From positions 1,178,001-1,242,000 of the forward strand of contig NZ_NNRI01000022.1 in the NCBI RefSeq assembly GCF_002270415.1: 64,000 nucleotides of DNA. The letters are read 5' to 3'. A model generated the notes under the pieces. That model was not told where the DNA came from and did no database searches. It saw only the letters and a program-made list of their open reading frames with translations. Below, piece by piece: positions 42,708-51,370 of the stretch. Source of the stretch: Mesorhizobium sophorae. Lineage in GTDB: Bacteria; Pseudomonadota; Alphaproteobacteria; Rhizobiales; Rhizobiaceae. The translations under genes and the position numbers were made by a program. Every line of letters starts with the position of its first letter. Position 1 is the first letter of the stretch.

Positions 42708-43199
42708 ATGGACCGCCTCGATAGAAAAATTCTCCGCCTCTTGCAGGAGGACGCGACACTCGCGGTCGCCGACGTTGCCAAGAAAGTCGGGCTGTCGACG
42801 ACACCTTGCTGGCGGCGCATCCAGAAGCTTGAGGAAGAGGGCGTCATCAAGCGGCGCGTCGCCATCCTCGACCATGAAAAGGTCAATGTGCGGGTCACCG
42901 TCTTCGTGTCGATCCGCACCAATTCGCACAGCCATGAATGGCTGCGGCGGTTTTCCGAGGTCATCCAGGAATTTCCCGAAGTGGTCGAGTTCTACCGCAT
43001 GAGCGGCGATGTCGACTATCTCCTGCGCGTCGTGGTGCCCGACATCGCCGCCTACGACGCCTTCTACAAGCGACTGATCGCCAAGATCGAGATCCGCGAC
43101 GTGTCGTCGTCCTTCGCCATGGAGCAGATCAAATATACGACCGAGATCCCACTGGATTACATGGTGCTGGACAAGGAATCTGGCGCCAACGCCGCTTGA
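42708..43199 (+). CDS. Lrp/AsnC-family transcriptional regulator
   Basis: The 163-residue product has the N-terminal helix-turn-helix (LDRKILRLLQEDATLAVADV, AKKVGLSTTPCWRRIQKLEE) and the C-terminal RAM domain (VEFYRMSGDVDYLLRVVVPD). GGAGAG precedes the ATG. The target genes are not evident from the context; regulators of this type usually respond to amino acids. Confidence 0.9.
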   Translation: MDRLDRKILRLLQEDATLAVADVAKKVGLSTTPCWRRIQKLEEEGVIKRRVAILDHEKVNVRVTVFVSIRTNSHSHEWLRRFSEVIQEFPEVVEFYRMSGDVDYLLRVVVPDIAAYDAFYKRLIAKIEIRDVSSSFAMEQIKYTTEIPLDYMVLDKESGANAA

Positions 43200-43213
43200 G
43201 CTGACCGGGCTTC

Positions 43214-43783
43214 TCAGTTCTTTTTCTTGTTGAGGAAGCTCCAGGGTGAGTTCACCGGCAGCGTGATCGTGTCCGGCACGCTGTCGACGTTCACCACATC
43301 GGCCTTGCGCACGGTGTAACCGGACTGGATGACGCTGACGCCATCGAGTATGAACAGCTGGCTTTTCTCCATAGCCGGCTTCAGCGCGCCGGTGACGGCA
43401 ACCGGCTGATAGGCCTCCGACATCTTGTAGGGGTGGGCCGGCGTGACCAGCACGATCTGGTTGGGCGGCGGCGTCGGCATGTGGCTGCAGGCGCCCGTCC
43501 ACGGCACCAGCAGGAACTGATAGACAAGGTCGCCGTCGCGATCGACGGGCAATGCATAGCCTGCCAACTGGATAGTCTTGTCCTGCAGATTAAGCGACAG
43601 CGTCTCGCCATGGTCAGGCAATTTTGCCGCGATCATCGGCAGCCCGACGTTTTCGGCTGCGGTCTGCGTCGCCGGGCGCAGATCCTTCCAGAGTATGTGT
43701 GCGGTCTCGGCCGAGGCATCGGCGGTAAGGGCCACAAACAGCGCGGCTGCGAGCGCTATGGATGATCTGATATCGTTGCTCAT
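43214..43783 (-). CDS. DUF3299-family exported protein
   Basis: The 189-residue product has a signal peptide (IALAAALFVALTADASAETA) and a DUF3299 domain: QLAGYALPVDRDGDLVYQFL, LVPWTGACSHMPTPPPNQIV and VTGALKPAMEKSQLFILDGV. The SH.PxPPPNQ segment is diagnostic. The function is not known; members are often near metal or lipoprotein genes. AAGGAAG precedes the ATG. Confidence 0.85.
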   Translation of the reverse strand: MSNDIRSSIALAAALFVALTADASAETAHILWKDLRPATQTAAENVGLPMIAAKLPDHGETLSLNLQDKTIQLAGYALPVDRDGDLVYQFLLVPWTGACSHMPTPPPNQIVLVTPAHPYKMSEAYQPVAVTGALKPAMEKSQLFILDGVSVIQSGYTVRKADVVNVDSVPDTITLPVNSPWSFLNKKKN

Positions 43784-43829
43784 TGGCCGCTTCCTTTGGA
43801 CCCGAGTAGAGACGCCGTTGCCAATGGCG

Positions 43830-44411
43830 TCAACGCTCGAGCCGCATCACATGTCTGCGAGAACCGGCCATGCCGATCTCGTGGAACCCGCGCGCCGCAA
43901 ACATGTCGCGAAAGCCCATGAAGCTGTAACTCGGCGATGCCTGATCGACCGGATAAGCCTCGATCGTTCCGGCCCCCTTGGCGAAGGCGTGATCGATGGC
44001 GCCGTCGAGCAGCGCGGATGCCAGGCCACTTCCGCGCAAAGCCCTTGGCACGTAGAAACAAACGATCGACCAAATATCGGTCTCGCTGTCGTCCTGTTCG
44101 CGTGAAAGCTTGCGATAGGTCTGGCGTGGTGCGACCGAGCACCAACCAACGGTCTTGCCATCAAGATGGGCGAGGATTCCGACCGGCGTGCCGGCATCGA
44201 CAAGCGCCATCATGGCCCGCCTTTTCTCGTCGCTCTCGACATGCTCGCGGCTGGGCAGATGGCGCCACGCCATGCACCAGCAATATTTCGGTGCGCCCGG
44301 CTGTTCGAACAGGGTTTCGAAATCCGCGCGTGTCGAGCGCGTCACTTCCGTAAAGCGGATTTCAGGTCCGTCAGCCTTTCCTGGCGGCGAGGCGCTCGAG
44401 CGTCCTGGCAT
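43830..44411 (-). CDS. GNAT-family acetyltransferase
   Basis: The 193-residue product has an N-terminal Cys/Trp-rich part (FEQPGAPKYCWCMAWRHLPS) and the acetyl-CoA-binding motif ALRGSGLASALLDGAIDHAF, with WSIVCFYVPR before it as beta-4. The substrate is unknown; the YCWCMAWR element marks a subgroup of rhizobial GNATs. Its start overlaps the end of the AlkD-like gene by 41 bases, so they are coupled. Confidence 0.8.
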   Translation of the reverse strand: MPGRSSASPPGKADGPEIRFTEVTRSTRADFETLFEQPGAPKYCWCMAWRHLPSREHVESDEKRRAMMALVDAGTPVGILAHLDGKTVGWCSVAPRQTYRKLSREQDDSETDIWSIVCFYVPRALRGSGLASALLDGAIDHAFAKGAGTIEAYPVDQASPSYSFMGFRDMFAARGFHEIGMAGSRRHVMRLER

Positions 44412-45075
44412 CCGATAGTTCCTTCACAGCATCCTTGCCGATCCAGCGCGCCGTCTTGTCGGTCGATTGCGCGAGCCTTTCGGCGACAGCAAGGGCAGCA
44501 CCGTGCATATCCATTGATCGCTTGCCGATCGAACGAAGGGCCCAGTTCACGCCCTTCTTCACGAAGTTGCGGCCGTCGGTGGCATGCGCTTCGATGATCG
44601 GCAGGAAGGCGAGAAAGGTCGCTTCCGGCTCTTTCTTCCGGTGGACGACGGACCAGGCCATCATGGCAAAAGCCGTGCGTCGAACGAACTCCCGTTCGTC
44701 GGCCGCGAACTCGCCGATCAGTTCCTTCCAGGCGTCAGTGTCGACGAAAAGGTCCGAGACGCCATCGACGATATCCCAGGAGTCGAAACTCGACGCCCAT
44801 TGCCTTGCATCCGCTGCAGAAAACCGCTTCGGGTCGGCCGTGACGGAAGCGATGAACTGCGCCTCAATGATGCCCGTCTGCCACAGCGCGAAAGCGCGCT
44901 CATGGTTGCGTTTGATTTTCCTGGCAATCTGCCGCTGCATGCCGTGCGAGATGCCGAGCGCACGTTCGATCTTGATGCCGTAGCGCAGCATGCCAAGGCG
45001 ATTTTCCTCCGAGCCGATCGAGCGCAGATGCGCGACGATTTCGTCGGCACTGGATTGGGGCGAAAGCTCGGTCAT
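44371..45075 (-). CDS. DNA alkylation repair protein (AlkD-like)
   Basis: The 234-residue, all-helical product follows the AlkD HEAT-repeat pattern: SADEIVAHLRSIGSEENRLG, GMLRYGIKIERALGISH, SVTADPKRFSAADARQWASS, DSWDIVDGVSDLFVD and FVKKGVNWALRSIGKR with the Trp and Asp of the lesion-binding groove. AlkD excises alkylated purines. AAGG precedes the ATG. Confidence 0.85.
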   Translation of the reverse strand: MTELSPQSSADEIVAHLRSIGSEENRLGMLRYGIKIERALGISHGMQRQIARKIKRNHERAFALWQTGIIEAQFIASVTADPKRFSAADARQWASSFDSWDIVDGVSDLFVDTDAWKELIGEFAADEREFVRRTAFAMMAWSVVHRKKEPEATFLAFLPIIEAHATDGRNFVKKGVNWALRSIGKRSMDMHGAALAVAERLAQSTDKTARWIGKDAVKELSDARTLERLAARKG

Positions 45076-45083
45076 CGCGAACC

Positions 45084-45953
45084 TTATTTTTCCAGGCGCG
45101 CCAGCAGCGAGGACGTATCCCAACGCTTGCCGCCCATCGCCTGCACATCCTTGTAGAACTGGTCGACAAGTGCTGTCACCGGCAGTTTGGCTCCGTTGCG
45201 GTCGGCCTCGGTCAGGCAGATGCCAAGATCCTTGCGCATCCAGTCGACGGCGAAGCCGAAATCATATTTGCCGGCATTCATCGTCTTGTGCCGGTTCTCC
45301 ATCTGCCAGGAACCGGCCGCACCCTTGGAAATCACCTCGATCACCTTCTCGATGTCGAGCCCGGCTTTCTTGCCGAAATGGATGCCTTCTGCCAAGCCCT
45401 GCACGAGGCCGGCGATGGTGATCTGGTTTATCATCTTGGTGAGCTGGCCAGCACCGGCCGATCCCATCAAGCCGACCATGCGGGCATAGGCATCGATGAC
45501 GGGCCTGGCCCTGTCGAAAGCGTCCTGTTCGCCGCCGACCATGACCGTAAGCACGCCATTCTCGGCGCCTGCCTGGCCGCCGGAGACCGGCGCATCGAGA
45601 AACGAAAAGCCACCGGCCTGCGCGGCCGCCGCCAGTTCGCGCGCGACCTCGGCCGAGGCCGTTGTGTTGTCGATGAAGACCGAGCTTTTCTTCATCGATT
45701 TGAAGGCGCCTTCGGGACCTGTCGTCACCGAACGCAGATCGTCATCATTGCCGACGCAGGAGAAGACGAAATCCTTGCCCTCGGCCGCCTCCGCCGGCGT
45801 CTGCGCGAGGCTGCCGCCATGCTGGCCAACCCATTGCTCGGCCTTGGCTTTGGTGCGGTTGTAGACGGTGACGTCATGGCCACCCTTGTTCCTGAGGTGC
45901 CCGGCCATCGGATAGCCCATCACGCCAAGACCGAGAAATGCCACAGATGCCAT
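45084..45953 (-). CDS. NAD(P)-dependent oxidoreductase, 3-hydroxyisobutyrate dehydrogenase family
   Basis: The 289-residue product has the Rossmann start ASVAFLGLGVMGYPMAGHLR, the substrate-binding FLDAPVSGGQAGAENGVLTV, and the catalytic Lys in GAGQLTKMINQITIAGLVQG. The family oxidises beta-hydroxy acids (3-hydroxyisobutyrate, glyoxylate/succinate semialdehyde); the substrate cannot be read from sequence. It lies downstream of the amino-acid ABC operon on the same strand, with 111 bases between. Confidence 0.85.
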   Translation of the reverse strand: MASVAFLGLGVMGYPMAGHLRNKGGHDVTVYNRTKAKAEQWVGQHGGSLAQTPAEAAEGKDFVFSCVGNDDDLRSVTTGPEGAFKSMKKSSVFIDNTTASAEVARELAAAAQAGGFSFLDAPVSGGQAGAENGVLTVMVGGEQDAFDRARPVIDAYARMVGLMGSAGAGQLTKMINQITIAGLVQGLAEGIHFGKKAGLDIEKVIEVISKGAAGSWQMENRHKTMNAGKYDFGFAVDWMRKDLGICLTEADRNGAKLPVTALVDQFYKDVQAMGGKRWDTSSLLARLEK

Positions 45954-46064
45954 GATATTATCCTTCAGACGGAAACGAAATTCGCTGCGAAAGCTCTAGG
46001 CTCTGCGCTCATTTCGTCAAGACGCCTGTGGGCTGATCGACTGGTGCAGGCAATATGGAATTGG

Positions 46065-46934
46065 TCAACGCTTCAGGTGGATGGTGATCCGGCGTTCGAT
46101 CCATTCAATGCCATGGCGCAATATCTCGACCATGACGAGGTAGACGACGGCTACCCAGATATAGGCCTGAATGTCGAAGGAGTTGGCGAAGGCGAGCTTT
46201 GCGTTGCCCATCAGGTCGTAGACGGTGATGATGGCGACGATGGCCGAAGCCTTGATCATCAGGATCAGCTCATTGCCATAAGGCCGCAAGGCAACGATCA
46301 ACGCCTGCGGCAGGATGATCTTGCGCAAGGTCTGCAGTTTGTGCAGGCCCAGGGAAGCAGCGCCTTCCCACTGGCCCCTGGGCACGCTCTCGATGGCGCC
46401 ACGCAGGATTTCGGCCTGGTACGCGGCTGTGTTGAGCGCAAAGGCAAAGACGCCGCAGTTGAATGCATCCTTGAAAAAATCCCAAAGCGTGAATCGGGCG
46501 ACGGACAGCCCGTCGCTAAAGACGGGAAGGTAGATGCCGAATTCGCTGAGTTGCGGCCGGAAAGAGCCGACGCCGTAATAGACCAGAAACGTCTGGACCA
46601 GCAGCGGCGTGCCACGGAAAAAGTAGACATAGCAATAGGCGAGGCCGGATAGGATTCGGTTCCTGGACATACGGCCATAGGCGACAGGGAGCGACAGTAT
46701 CGCCCCAAGCACCATCGCTATGGCGACCAGCGACAGGGTGACCCCAAGCCCGCTCAGATAGGCCGGCGCATACTTGGCAAAGAAGGCCGGATTCCAGGCA
46801 AGGACGAGATAGGCAACAATGCCCAGGCCGAAGGCTATCCACAGGCCGACGAGCGCATAGCCGGCGATGCGGGGACGCGGCCAGCCCCGCGCCCGTGGCG
46901 GTGGCCGTTCGACCATCGTGGCTGTAGCGCTCAT
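46065..46934 (-). CDS. Amino-acid ABC transporter permease (second subunit)
   Basis: The 289-residue product has an N-terminal Pro/Arg-rich cytoplasmic part and permease helices with YVYFFRGTPLLVQTFLVYYG, the EAA loop EGAASLGLHKLQTLRKIILP and ASAIVAIITVYDLMGNAKL. The start overlaps the stop of the preceding permease (ATGA). It forms a heterodimer with that protein; no ATPase gene is adjacent, so the ATP-binding subunit must come from elsewhere. Confidence 0.9.
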   Translation of the reverse strand: MSATATMVERPPPRARGWPRPRIAGYALVGLWIAFGLGIVAYLVLAWNPAFFAKYAPAYLSGLGVTLSLVAIAMVLGAILSLPVAYGRMSRNRILSGLAYCYVYFFRGTPLLVQTFLVYYGVGSFRPQLSEFGIYLPVFSDGLSVARFTLWDFFKDAFNCGVFAFALNTAAYQAEILRGAIESVPRGQWEGAASLGLHKLQTLRKIILPQALIVALRPYGNELILMIKASAIVAIITVYDLMGNAKLAFANSFDIQAYIWVAVVYLVMVEILRHGIEWIERRITIHLKR

Positions 46935-47650
46935 CGTTGTGCCTCCCGCCGGCCGAGCGAGCGCAGGATCGCGCTGGTGGCGAAGGACGACACGATGGCC
47001 AGGCCGAGAAAGACCAGGGCCGCCACGCTGTAAAACAGGAACGAGTGCTTGGTGACGCGAGCCGCCACACCGGCATTGCGCAGCGTCTCGGCGAGACCGA
47101 CGACCGACACCAGCGATGTATCCTTGAGCAGACTAAGCCAGCAGTTTTCCAAGCCGGGAAACGCGATACGAAGCAGCTGCGGCAAGATCACCTTGCGCAT
47201 GGTCAACCAGTTGGAAAGGCCAATGGCATAGCCGCCCTCATACTGGCCCTTCGGTATGGCGCGGAATGCCGACAGGAAAACTTCGCTGGCATAGGACGAG
47301 AAGATCAGGGAAAGCACGATCATGCCGGCGACGAAGCCGTTGACGTCGATAGTCGCGTCGGGCCGGAAATACCGGATGAGATGCTGCAGCAGAATTGGCA
47401 CGCCGAAGAAAAACAGGAAAAGCGTTACCAGTTCCGGCAGGCCGCGGAAGACCGTGGTGTAGATGTTGGCGGCGAGGCGCAGCGAGGGTTCTTCGGACTG
47501 TTTGGCGTATGCAATGAAAAAGCCGATTGTCAGCCCGATCGGCAGCGTGGCGAGTGCGAGCGCGACGGTAACCAGGGCGCCATAAGCGATATCATCAAGC
47601 CAGCCATCGGGTCCCCAACTGAGAAGTGTCCATAAGCTCTGGGCTGGCAT
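46931..47650 (-). CDS. Amino-acid ABC transporter permease (first subunit)
   Basis: The 239-residue product has permease helices with TTVFRGLPELVTLFLFFFGV, the EAA loop EGGYAIGLSNWLTMRKVILP and NCWLSLLKDTSLVSVVGLAE. It belongs to the HisQ/ArtQ group. It lies 75 bases downstream of the binding-protein gene, behind a hairpin, and overlaps the second permease. Confidence 0.9.
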   Translation of the reverse strand: MPAQSLWTLLSWGPDGWLDDIAYGALVTVALALATLPIGLTIGFFIAYAKQSEEPSLRLAANIYTTVFRGLPELVTLFLFFFGVPILLQHLIRYFRPDATIDVNGFVAGMIVLSLIFSSYASEVFLSAFRAIPKGQYEGGYAIGLSNWLTMRKVILPQLLRIAFPGLENCWLSLLKDTSLVSVVGLAETLRNAGVAARVTKHSFLFYSVAALVFLGLAIVSSFATSAILRSLGRREAQR

Positions 47651-47690
47651 TGACTGGTCTTGTCTCCACGGCGATCACAGAAGACCTAGA

Positions 47691-47713
47691 GGCGGCGGGG
47701 GACCCCCGCCGCC
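47691..47713 (-). terminator. Intercistronic hairpin between binding protein and permeases
   Basis: GGCGGCGGGGG, A, CCCCCGCCGCC is a perfect 11-bp inverted repeat with almost no loop, 13 bases after the binding-protein stop. No T-run follows on the minus strand. It probably works as a partial terminator or mRNA-stabilising structure that lets the binding protein be made in excess over the membrane subunits. Confidence 0.6.
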
Positions 47714-47725
47714 TTTGTCATATTA

Positions 47726-48511
47726 TCAGGATTCGGCGCCGAAGACGTCGAACTTGAAGTACTTGTCGTTGATTTCCTTGTACTTTCCGTTGGCGCGAAT
47801 AGCCTCGATGGCCGCATTGAACTTGTTGACGAGATCGGTCTCGCCCTTGCGTACGGCAATGCCGGCGCCCGGTCCGAAGATGTCGACCGGTTGCGGCGAA
47901 GGCTGGCCGAGAATCTTGCAGCATGCGCCATCGGGCGAATCCAGCCACTGCTGAAGCACAACAATATCGTCCTCGATGGCGTCCAGGCGACCATTGGCAA
48001 GATCTGCCTGCTCCTCGGGGCTGCTCGGATAGCCCTTGACGGTGCTGTCGGTGTAAGTCTTCGAGGCATAGTTGAAATGCGTGGTCGTGGTGGCGACACC
48101 AATGGTCTTGCCAGCGAGATCTGCCTTGGTCACGCCTTTCAGGGTGCTGTCTTTAGGCACGGCCAGGGCCGACGGCGTGTTGTAATATTTGTTGGTGAAG
48201 TCGACCTTCTCCTTGCGCTCCGGCGTGATCGACATCGAGGCGACGATGGCGTCGAACTTGCCGGCCTGGAGAGCGGGGATGATGCCGTCCCAATCCTGGG
48301 CGACGAAGGTGCACTTGACCTTCATCTGGTCACAAAGCGCCTTGGCGATATCGATGTCGAAACCGACGAGCTGGCCATCGGCGGTGAGGTTGTTGAAGGG
48401 TGGGTAGGCGCCTTCGGTGCCGATCCTCAGGGTCTTTTCCTGGGCCTGGGCTACGCCGAGCGTCAGCAGCGCAGCCGATGCGGCAAGCGCGATACGCAGT
48501 GCAATACGCAT
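47726..48511 (-). CDS. Amino-acid ABC transporter substrate-binding protein
   Basis: The 261-residue periplasmic protein has a signal peptide (IALRIALAASAALLTLGVAQ) and the SBP_bac_3 fold: LRIGTEGAYPPFNNLTADGQ, VGFDIDIAKALCDQMKVKCT, QDWDGIIPALQAGKFDAIVA, SMSITPERKEKVDFTNKY. The motif order is that of Lys/Arg/His and opine binding proteins. It is the first gene of the operon with the two permeases. Confidence 0.9.
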   Translation of the reverse strand: MRIALRIALAASAALLTLGVAQAQEKTLRIGTEGAYPPFNNLTADGQLVGFDIDIAKALCDQMKVKCTFVAQDWDGIIPALQAGKFDAIVASMSITPERKEKVDFTNKYYNTPSALAVPKDSTLKGVTKADLAGKTIGVATTTTHFNYASKTYTDSTVKGYPSSPEEQADLANGRLDAIEDDIVVLQQWLDSPDGACCKILGQPSPQPVDIFGPGAGIAVRKGETDLVNKFNAAIEAIRANGKYKEINDKYFKFDVFGAES

Positions 48512-48668
48512 GATAGTCCTCTCTTTATGGTCCCGGCCGTCGTTCCAAACGGCTCTGTGGGGCGGTGCTTTTGACCGCCCGCTGGCGCGATACTCCCACT
48601 CTTTCCAAGAAAAAAGCAACTGCAAAACCGCAAAAATGGGCAAGGCTATTCTGCCGCTGCGTTAGCTC

Positions 48669-49178
48669 TCAAGCAACGAGCCCAATGTCCCGCTCGATGA
48701 AGTCGGCTATTGATTTCACATCGTCGAGATCGAACACCGGCAAGAGCTCGCCTTCGGCCGCAAAATCGGCGGCGACAGCGACGATGTTGGGATCCGTTGC
48801 CGACAGCGGTGTGCGGTCCTTCGCTTCCAGCCGTCGGGTTTCGATCTTGCGGTGGGCTTCGCGCTTGTAGCCTTCGACCAGCACCAGATCGCACGGCGCG
48901 AGCCGTGATAGAATCGCCTCCAGCGTCGGCTCATTCTCACCGCGCAGTTCGTGCATCAGCGCCCAACGGTTTCCTGACACGATCGCGACTTCGGTGGCGC
49001 CAGCCTGCCGGTGGCGGAAGCTGTCGGCGCCCGGCTTGTCGATGTCGAAGTCATGATGGGCGTGTTTCACCGTCGACACCTTCCAGCCGCGCCGGACAAG
49101 TTCGGTGACCAGCCTTTCGGTCAATGTCGTCTTACCGGAATTCTTCCAGCCGGTGATGCCGAAGACGCGTCTGTTCAT
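48669..49178 (-). CDS. mobB: Molybdopterin-guanine dinucleotide biosynthesis protein B
   Basis: The 169-residue GTPase-like protein has the P-loop GITGWKNSGKTTLTERLVTE, STVKHAHHDFDIDKPGADSF and DLVLVEGYKREAHRKIE, all typical of MobB. It assists MobA in attaching GMP to molybdopterin. Its start overlaps the mobA stop by four bases. Confidence 0.9.
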   Translation of the reverse strand: MNRRVFGITGWKNSGKTTLTERLVTELVRRGWKVSTVKHAHHDFDIDKPGADSFRHRQAGATEVAIVSGNRWALMHELRGENEPTLEAILSRLAPCDLVLVEGYKREAHRKIETRRLEAKDRTPLSATDPNIVAVAADFAAEGELLPVFDLDDVKSIADFIERDIGLVA

Positions 49179-49807
49179 GATCTCATGCTCCGCAACAAAC
49201 GTTCGGCCTGAACAAGATCATCGGGCACATTGATGTTGAAGAAAGGGTCGACCGGTTGGCCTGCGGATTGCAGAACCGGGAATTCCACCTCGACAAATCC
49301 ATGCCGGTCGATGAAGGCCGAAACCCGCCTGATATCCTCATCGACCAGAAAGTGCCGCAAGGCGTCGCGGCAGTCCGTCGGCCACAGCGCGAAGGTCGGA
49401 TGGCGCTTGCCGGCCGAGCAAGCAACGGCAATCGAACCAGGACGCTGATCGGTGGCTGTCGCCAGTCGTTCGACAAGATCCAGCGGCAGGAAGGGCGTGT
49501 CGCCGGCAGCGGTGACGACAGTCTTGCAAGCCGTGTTGGCGGCGGCCCATTCGAGGCCGGTCAGGATTCCGGCAAGCGGTCCGGCAAAGCCGGTCACAGT
49601 GTCGGCAAGCACTGGCAGCTCGTAGCGTGAGAAGCGTGTGGCGTCACCGTTGGCGCTGAGCGCCAGGGGGGCGATCTGCGGGCCGAGGCGCGACACGACC
49701 TGGTCGAGCACGCGACCACCGCCAAGCGGCAACAGGCTCTTGTCGCCACCGCCCATTCGTCTTGACTGGCCGCCGGCCAGAATGAGCCCTGCAACATCTC
49801 GCTTCAT
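49175..49807 (-). CDS. mobA: Molybdenum cofactor guanylyltransferase
   Basis: The 210-residue enzyme transfers GMP from GTP to molybdopterin. Family marks: AGLILAGGQSRRMGGGDKSL (GTP-binding loop), VTAAGDTPFLPLDLVERL with the metal-binding Asp, and the closing FFNINVPDDLVQAERLL. It is the first gene of a two-gene operon with mobB. Confidence 0.9.
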   Translation of the reverse strand: MKRDVAGLILAGGQSRRMGGGDKSLLPLGGGRVLDQVVSRLGPQIAPLALSANGDATRFSRYELPVLADTVTGFAGPLAGILTGLEWAAANTACKTVVTAAGDTPFLPLDLVERLATATDQRPGSIAVACSAGKRHPTFALWPTDCRDALRHFLVDEDIRRVSAFIDRHGFVEVEFPVLQSAGQPVDPFFNINVPDDLVQAERLLRSMRS

Positions 49808-49851
49808 GCCACCGAGCCTGTACGCCAGCCGTCGGAAATCACAAGAGCCGG

Positions 49852-50847
49852 CTAGATTCCGTCCGGGACCATGCTTGGCCCGGTGCTCTCGGCAACGATC
49901 TTACGCCGGCCGACCACTCGCTCGCGGTAAAGCGCATAGAGGCCGGAGCCGATGATGATCGTGGCGCCGACGATCATCGGCAGATCGGGAATATCGGCGA
50001 AGACGAACAGGCCAAGCAGGATCGACCAGATCAGGGCCGTGTAGCGGAACGGCGCGATGAAGGAGATGTCGCCCGCCCGCATCGCCATGATGATGAACTG
50101 GTAGCCGATGAGCACCAGCACCGCGGCGAGCGCCAACAAGGCTGTGCTGTTTCCCGTCATCGGCGTCCAGCCCCCCATCGGCGAAAGCAACGCGGCTCCC
50201 AGGATTGTCATGGCAAACGCGGTAGCGGTCGACACCAGCAGCGTCGGAATGGCCTTGGGAATCCGCTTGGTGGCAAGATCGCGTACCGCACAACAGGCAA
50301 CGCAGGCCAGCGCCACCAGCGAGTAGACGCTGAACCCCTCGAAACCTGGCCGCACGATGACCAGCACACCGGCAAATCCGATGGCGATGGCCAGCCAGCG
50401 CCGCCAACCGACGCCCTCGTTGAAGACCAGTGCCGCGCCCATCGTCACCGCCAGCGGCAACGCCTGGAGTACAGCCGAGACACTGGCGATAGGCAAATGG
50501 GCGAGCGCGATCAGGAACGTCACCGTGCCGCCGGCTTCGCCGAGGACGCGCAGCGCCACCATTGGCTCGAGCATCGAGCGTAGCCGGACGAGGGCACCGC
50601 GCTGCCAGGCAAGCGAGCCGACGAACAGGGTGGCAAACACTCCCCTGATCAGCATGACTTGCGCCATGTTCATCGATTGCGACGAGTATTTGGTTATGGC
50701 GTCGTTGAGGGTGAAGCCGGCCATCGCCACAACCATGAACAACGCGCCGCGAAGGTTTGGAGAAAGGGGCAAGATGACTACCGGCTCTGCTTTGCCAAAG
50801 CCTGTAGCATTCGGGCATGAAACAGCAACAGCAAAGGGCTGGGCCAC
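49852..50847 (-). CDS. EamA-family (DMT) membrane transporter
   Basis: The product has ten membrane helices in two EamA repeats: GALFMVVAMAGFTLNDAITK, LRVLGEAGGTVTFLIALAHL, SVSAVLQALPLAVTMGAALV in the first and ALIWSILLGLFVFADIPDLP in the second. Substrates of such DMT exporters are usually amino acids or metabolites. The exact start is unclear: the first 20-25 residues look non-coding, and a TTG near 50775 before PLSPNLRGALF is a likely alternative. Confidence 0.8.
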   Translation of the reverse strand: MAQPFAVAVSCPNATGFGKAEPVVILPLSPNLRGALFMVVAMAGFTLNDAITKYSSQSMNMAQVMLIRGVFATLFVGSLAWQRGALVRLRSMLEPMVALRVLGEAGGTVTFLIALAHLPIASVSAVLQALPLAVTMGAALVFNEGVGWRRWLAIAIGFAGVLVIVRPGFEGFSVYSLVALACVACCAVRDLATKRIPKAIPTLLVSTATAFAMTILGAALLSPMGGWTPMTGNSTALLALAAVLVLIGYQFIIMAMRAGDISFIAPFRYTALIWSILLGLFVFADIPDLPMIVGATIIIGSGLYALYRERVVGRRKIVAESTGPSMVPDGI

Positions 50848-50892
50848 AGGATTGTCCGGTGCCCAGAATATCGCCTGCCATGGCGGCGGACC

Positions 50893-51252
50893 TTATTTCT
50901 TCGGCGTCAGAATTTCGGTGCCGTTGCCTTCCTTGCCGGCGATCGTCCACAGGCCGTGCAGCGACCCGTCATCCTCGACCTTGTAGACGACAAGGCCGAT
51001 GTCCTTGCCCATCACATAGCCGGCCGAGAAGGCGTCGTCATTGCGCATGCAGATACCGTCCGAAGACGAGCCGCCCGTCTCCCAATGGATCGCGCAGGTC
51101 GTCCCGCTGGTCAGCGTGATGGTGGCTTCGCCACCATAGGCCGAGCCGTCGAAATTGGTGCCGGCGACGGTATACGTGCCGCCGATCGACTGGGCCGCAG
51201 CGGGCAAGGTGGCGAGGCCAAGCAATGCGAACGAAAGAAGAAGTTTGCGCAT
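50893..51252 (-). CDS. Small exported protein, unknown
   Basis: The 119-residue product has a signal peptide (MRKLLLSFALLGLATLPAAA) and a small beta-rich domain: SIGGTYTVAGTNFDGSAYGG, ATITLTSGTTCAIHWETGG and SAGYVMGKDIGLVVYKVEDD with two cysteines that may pair. The repeated Gly-x-Tyr pattern resembles small secreted beta-barrel proteins of rhizobia. A ribosome binding site GGGGGAAT precedes the ATG. Function unknown. Confidence 0.7.
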   Translation of the reverse strand: MRKLLLSFALLGLATLPAAAQSIGGTYTVAGTNFDGSAYGGEATITLTSGTTCAIHWETGGSSSDGICMRNDDAFSAGYVMGKDIGLVVYKVEDDGSLHGLWTIAGKEGNGTEILTPKK

Positions 51253-51370
51253 GGTGTATTCCCCCGGAGCGAAAGACCGCTACGAGACGGAGGCTAAGCG
51301 GGAAAACGCCACCGGTAAATCAGGCGAACATTCGCGTGCGGAGATTTGTCCACGGTGTGGCCGAAAATGC

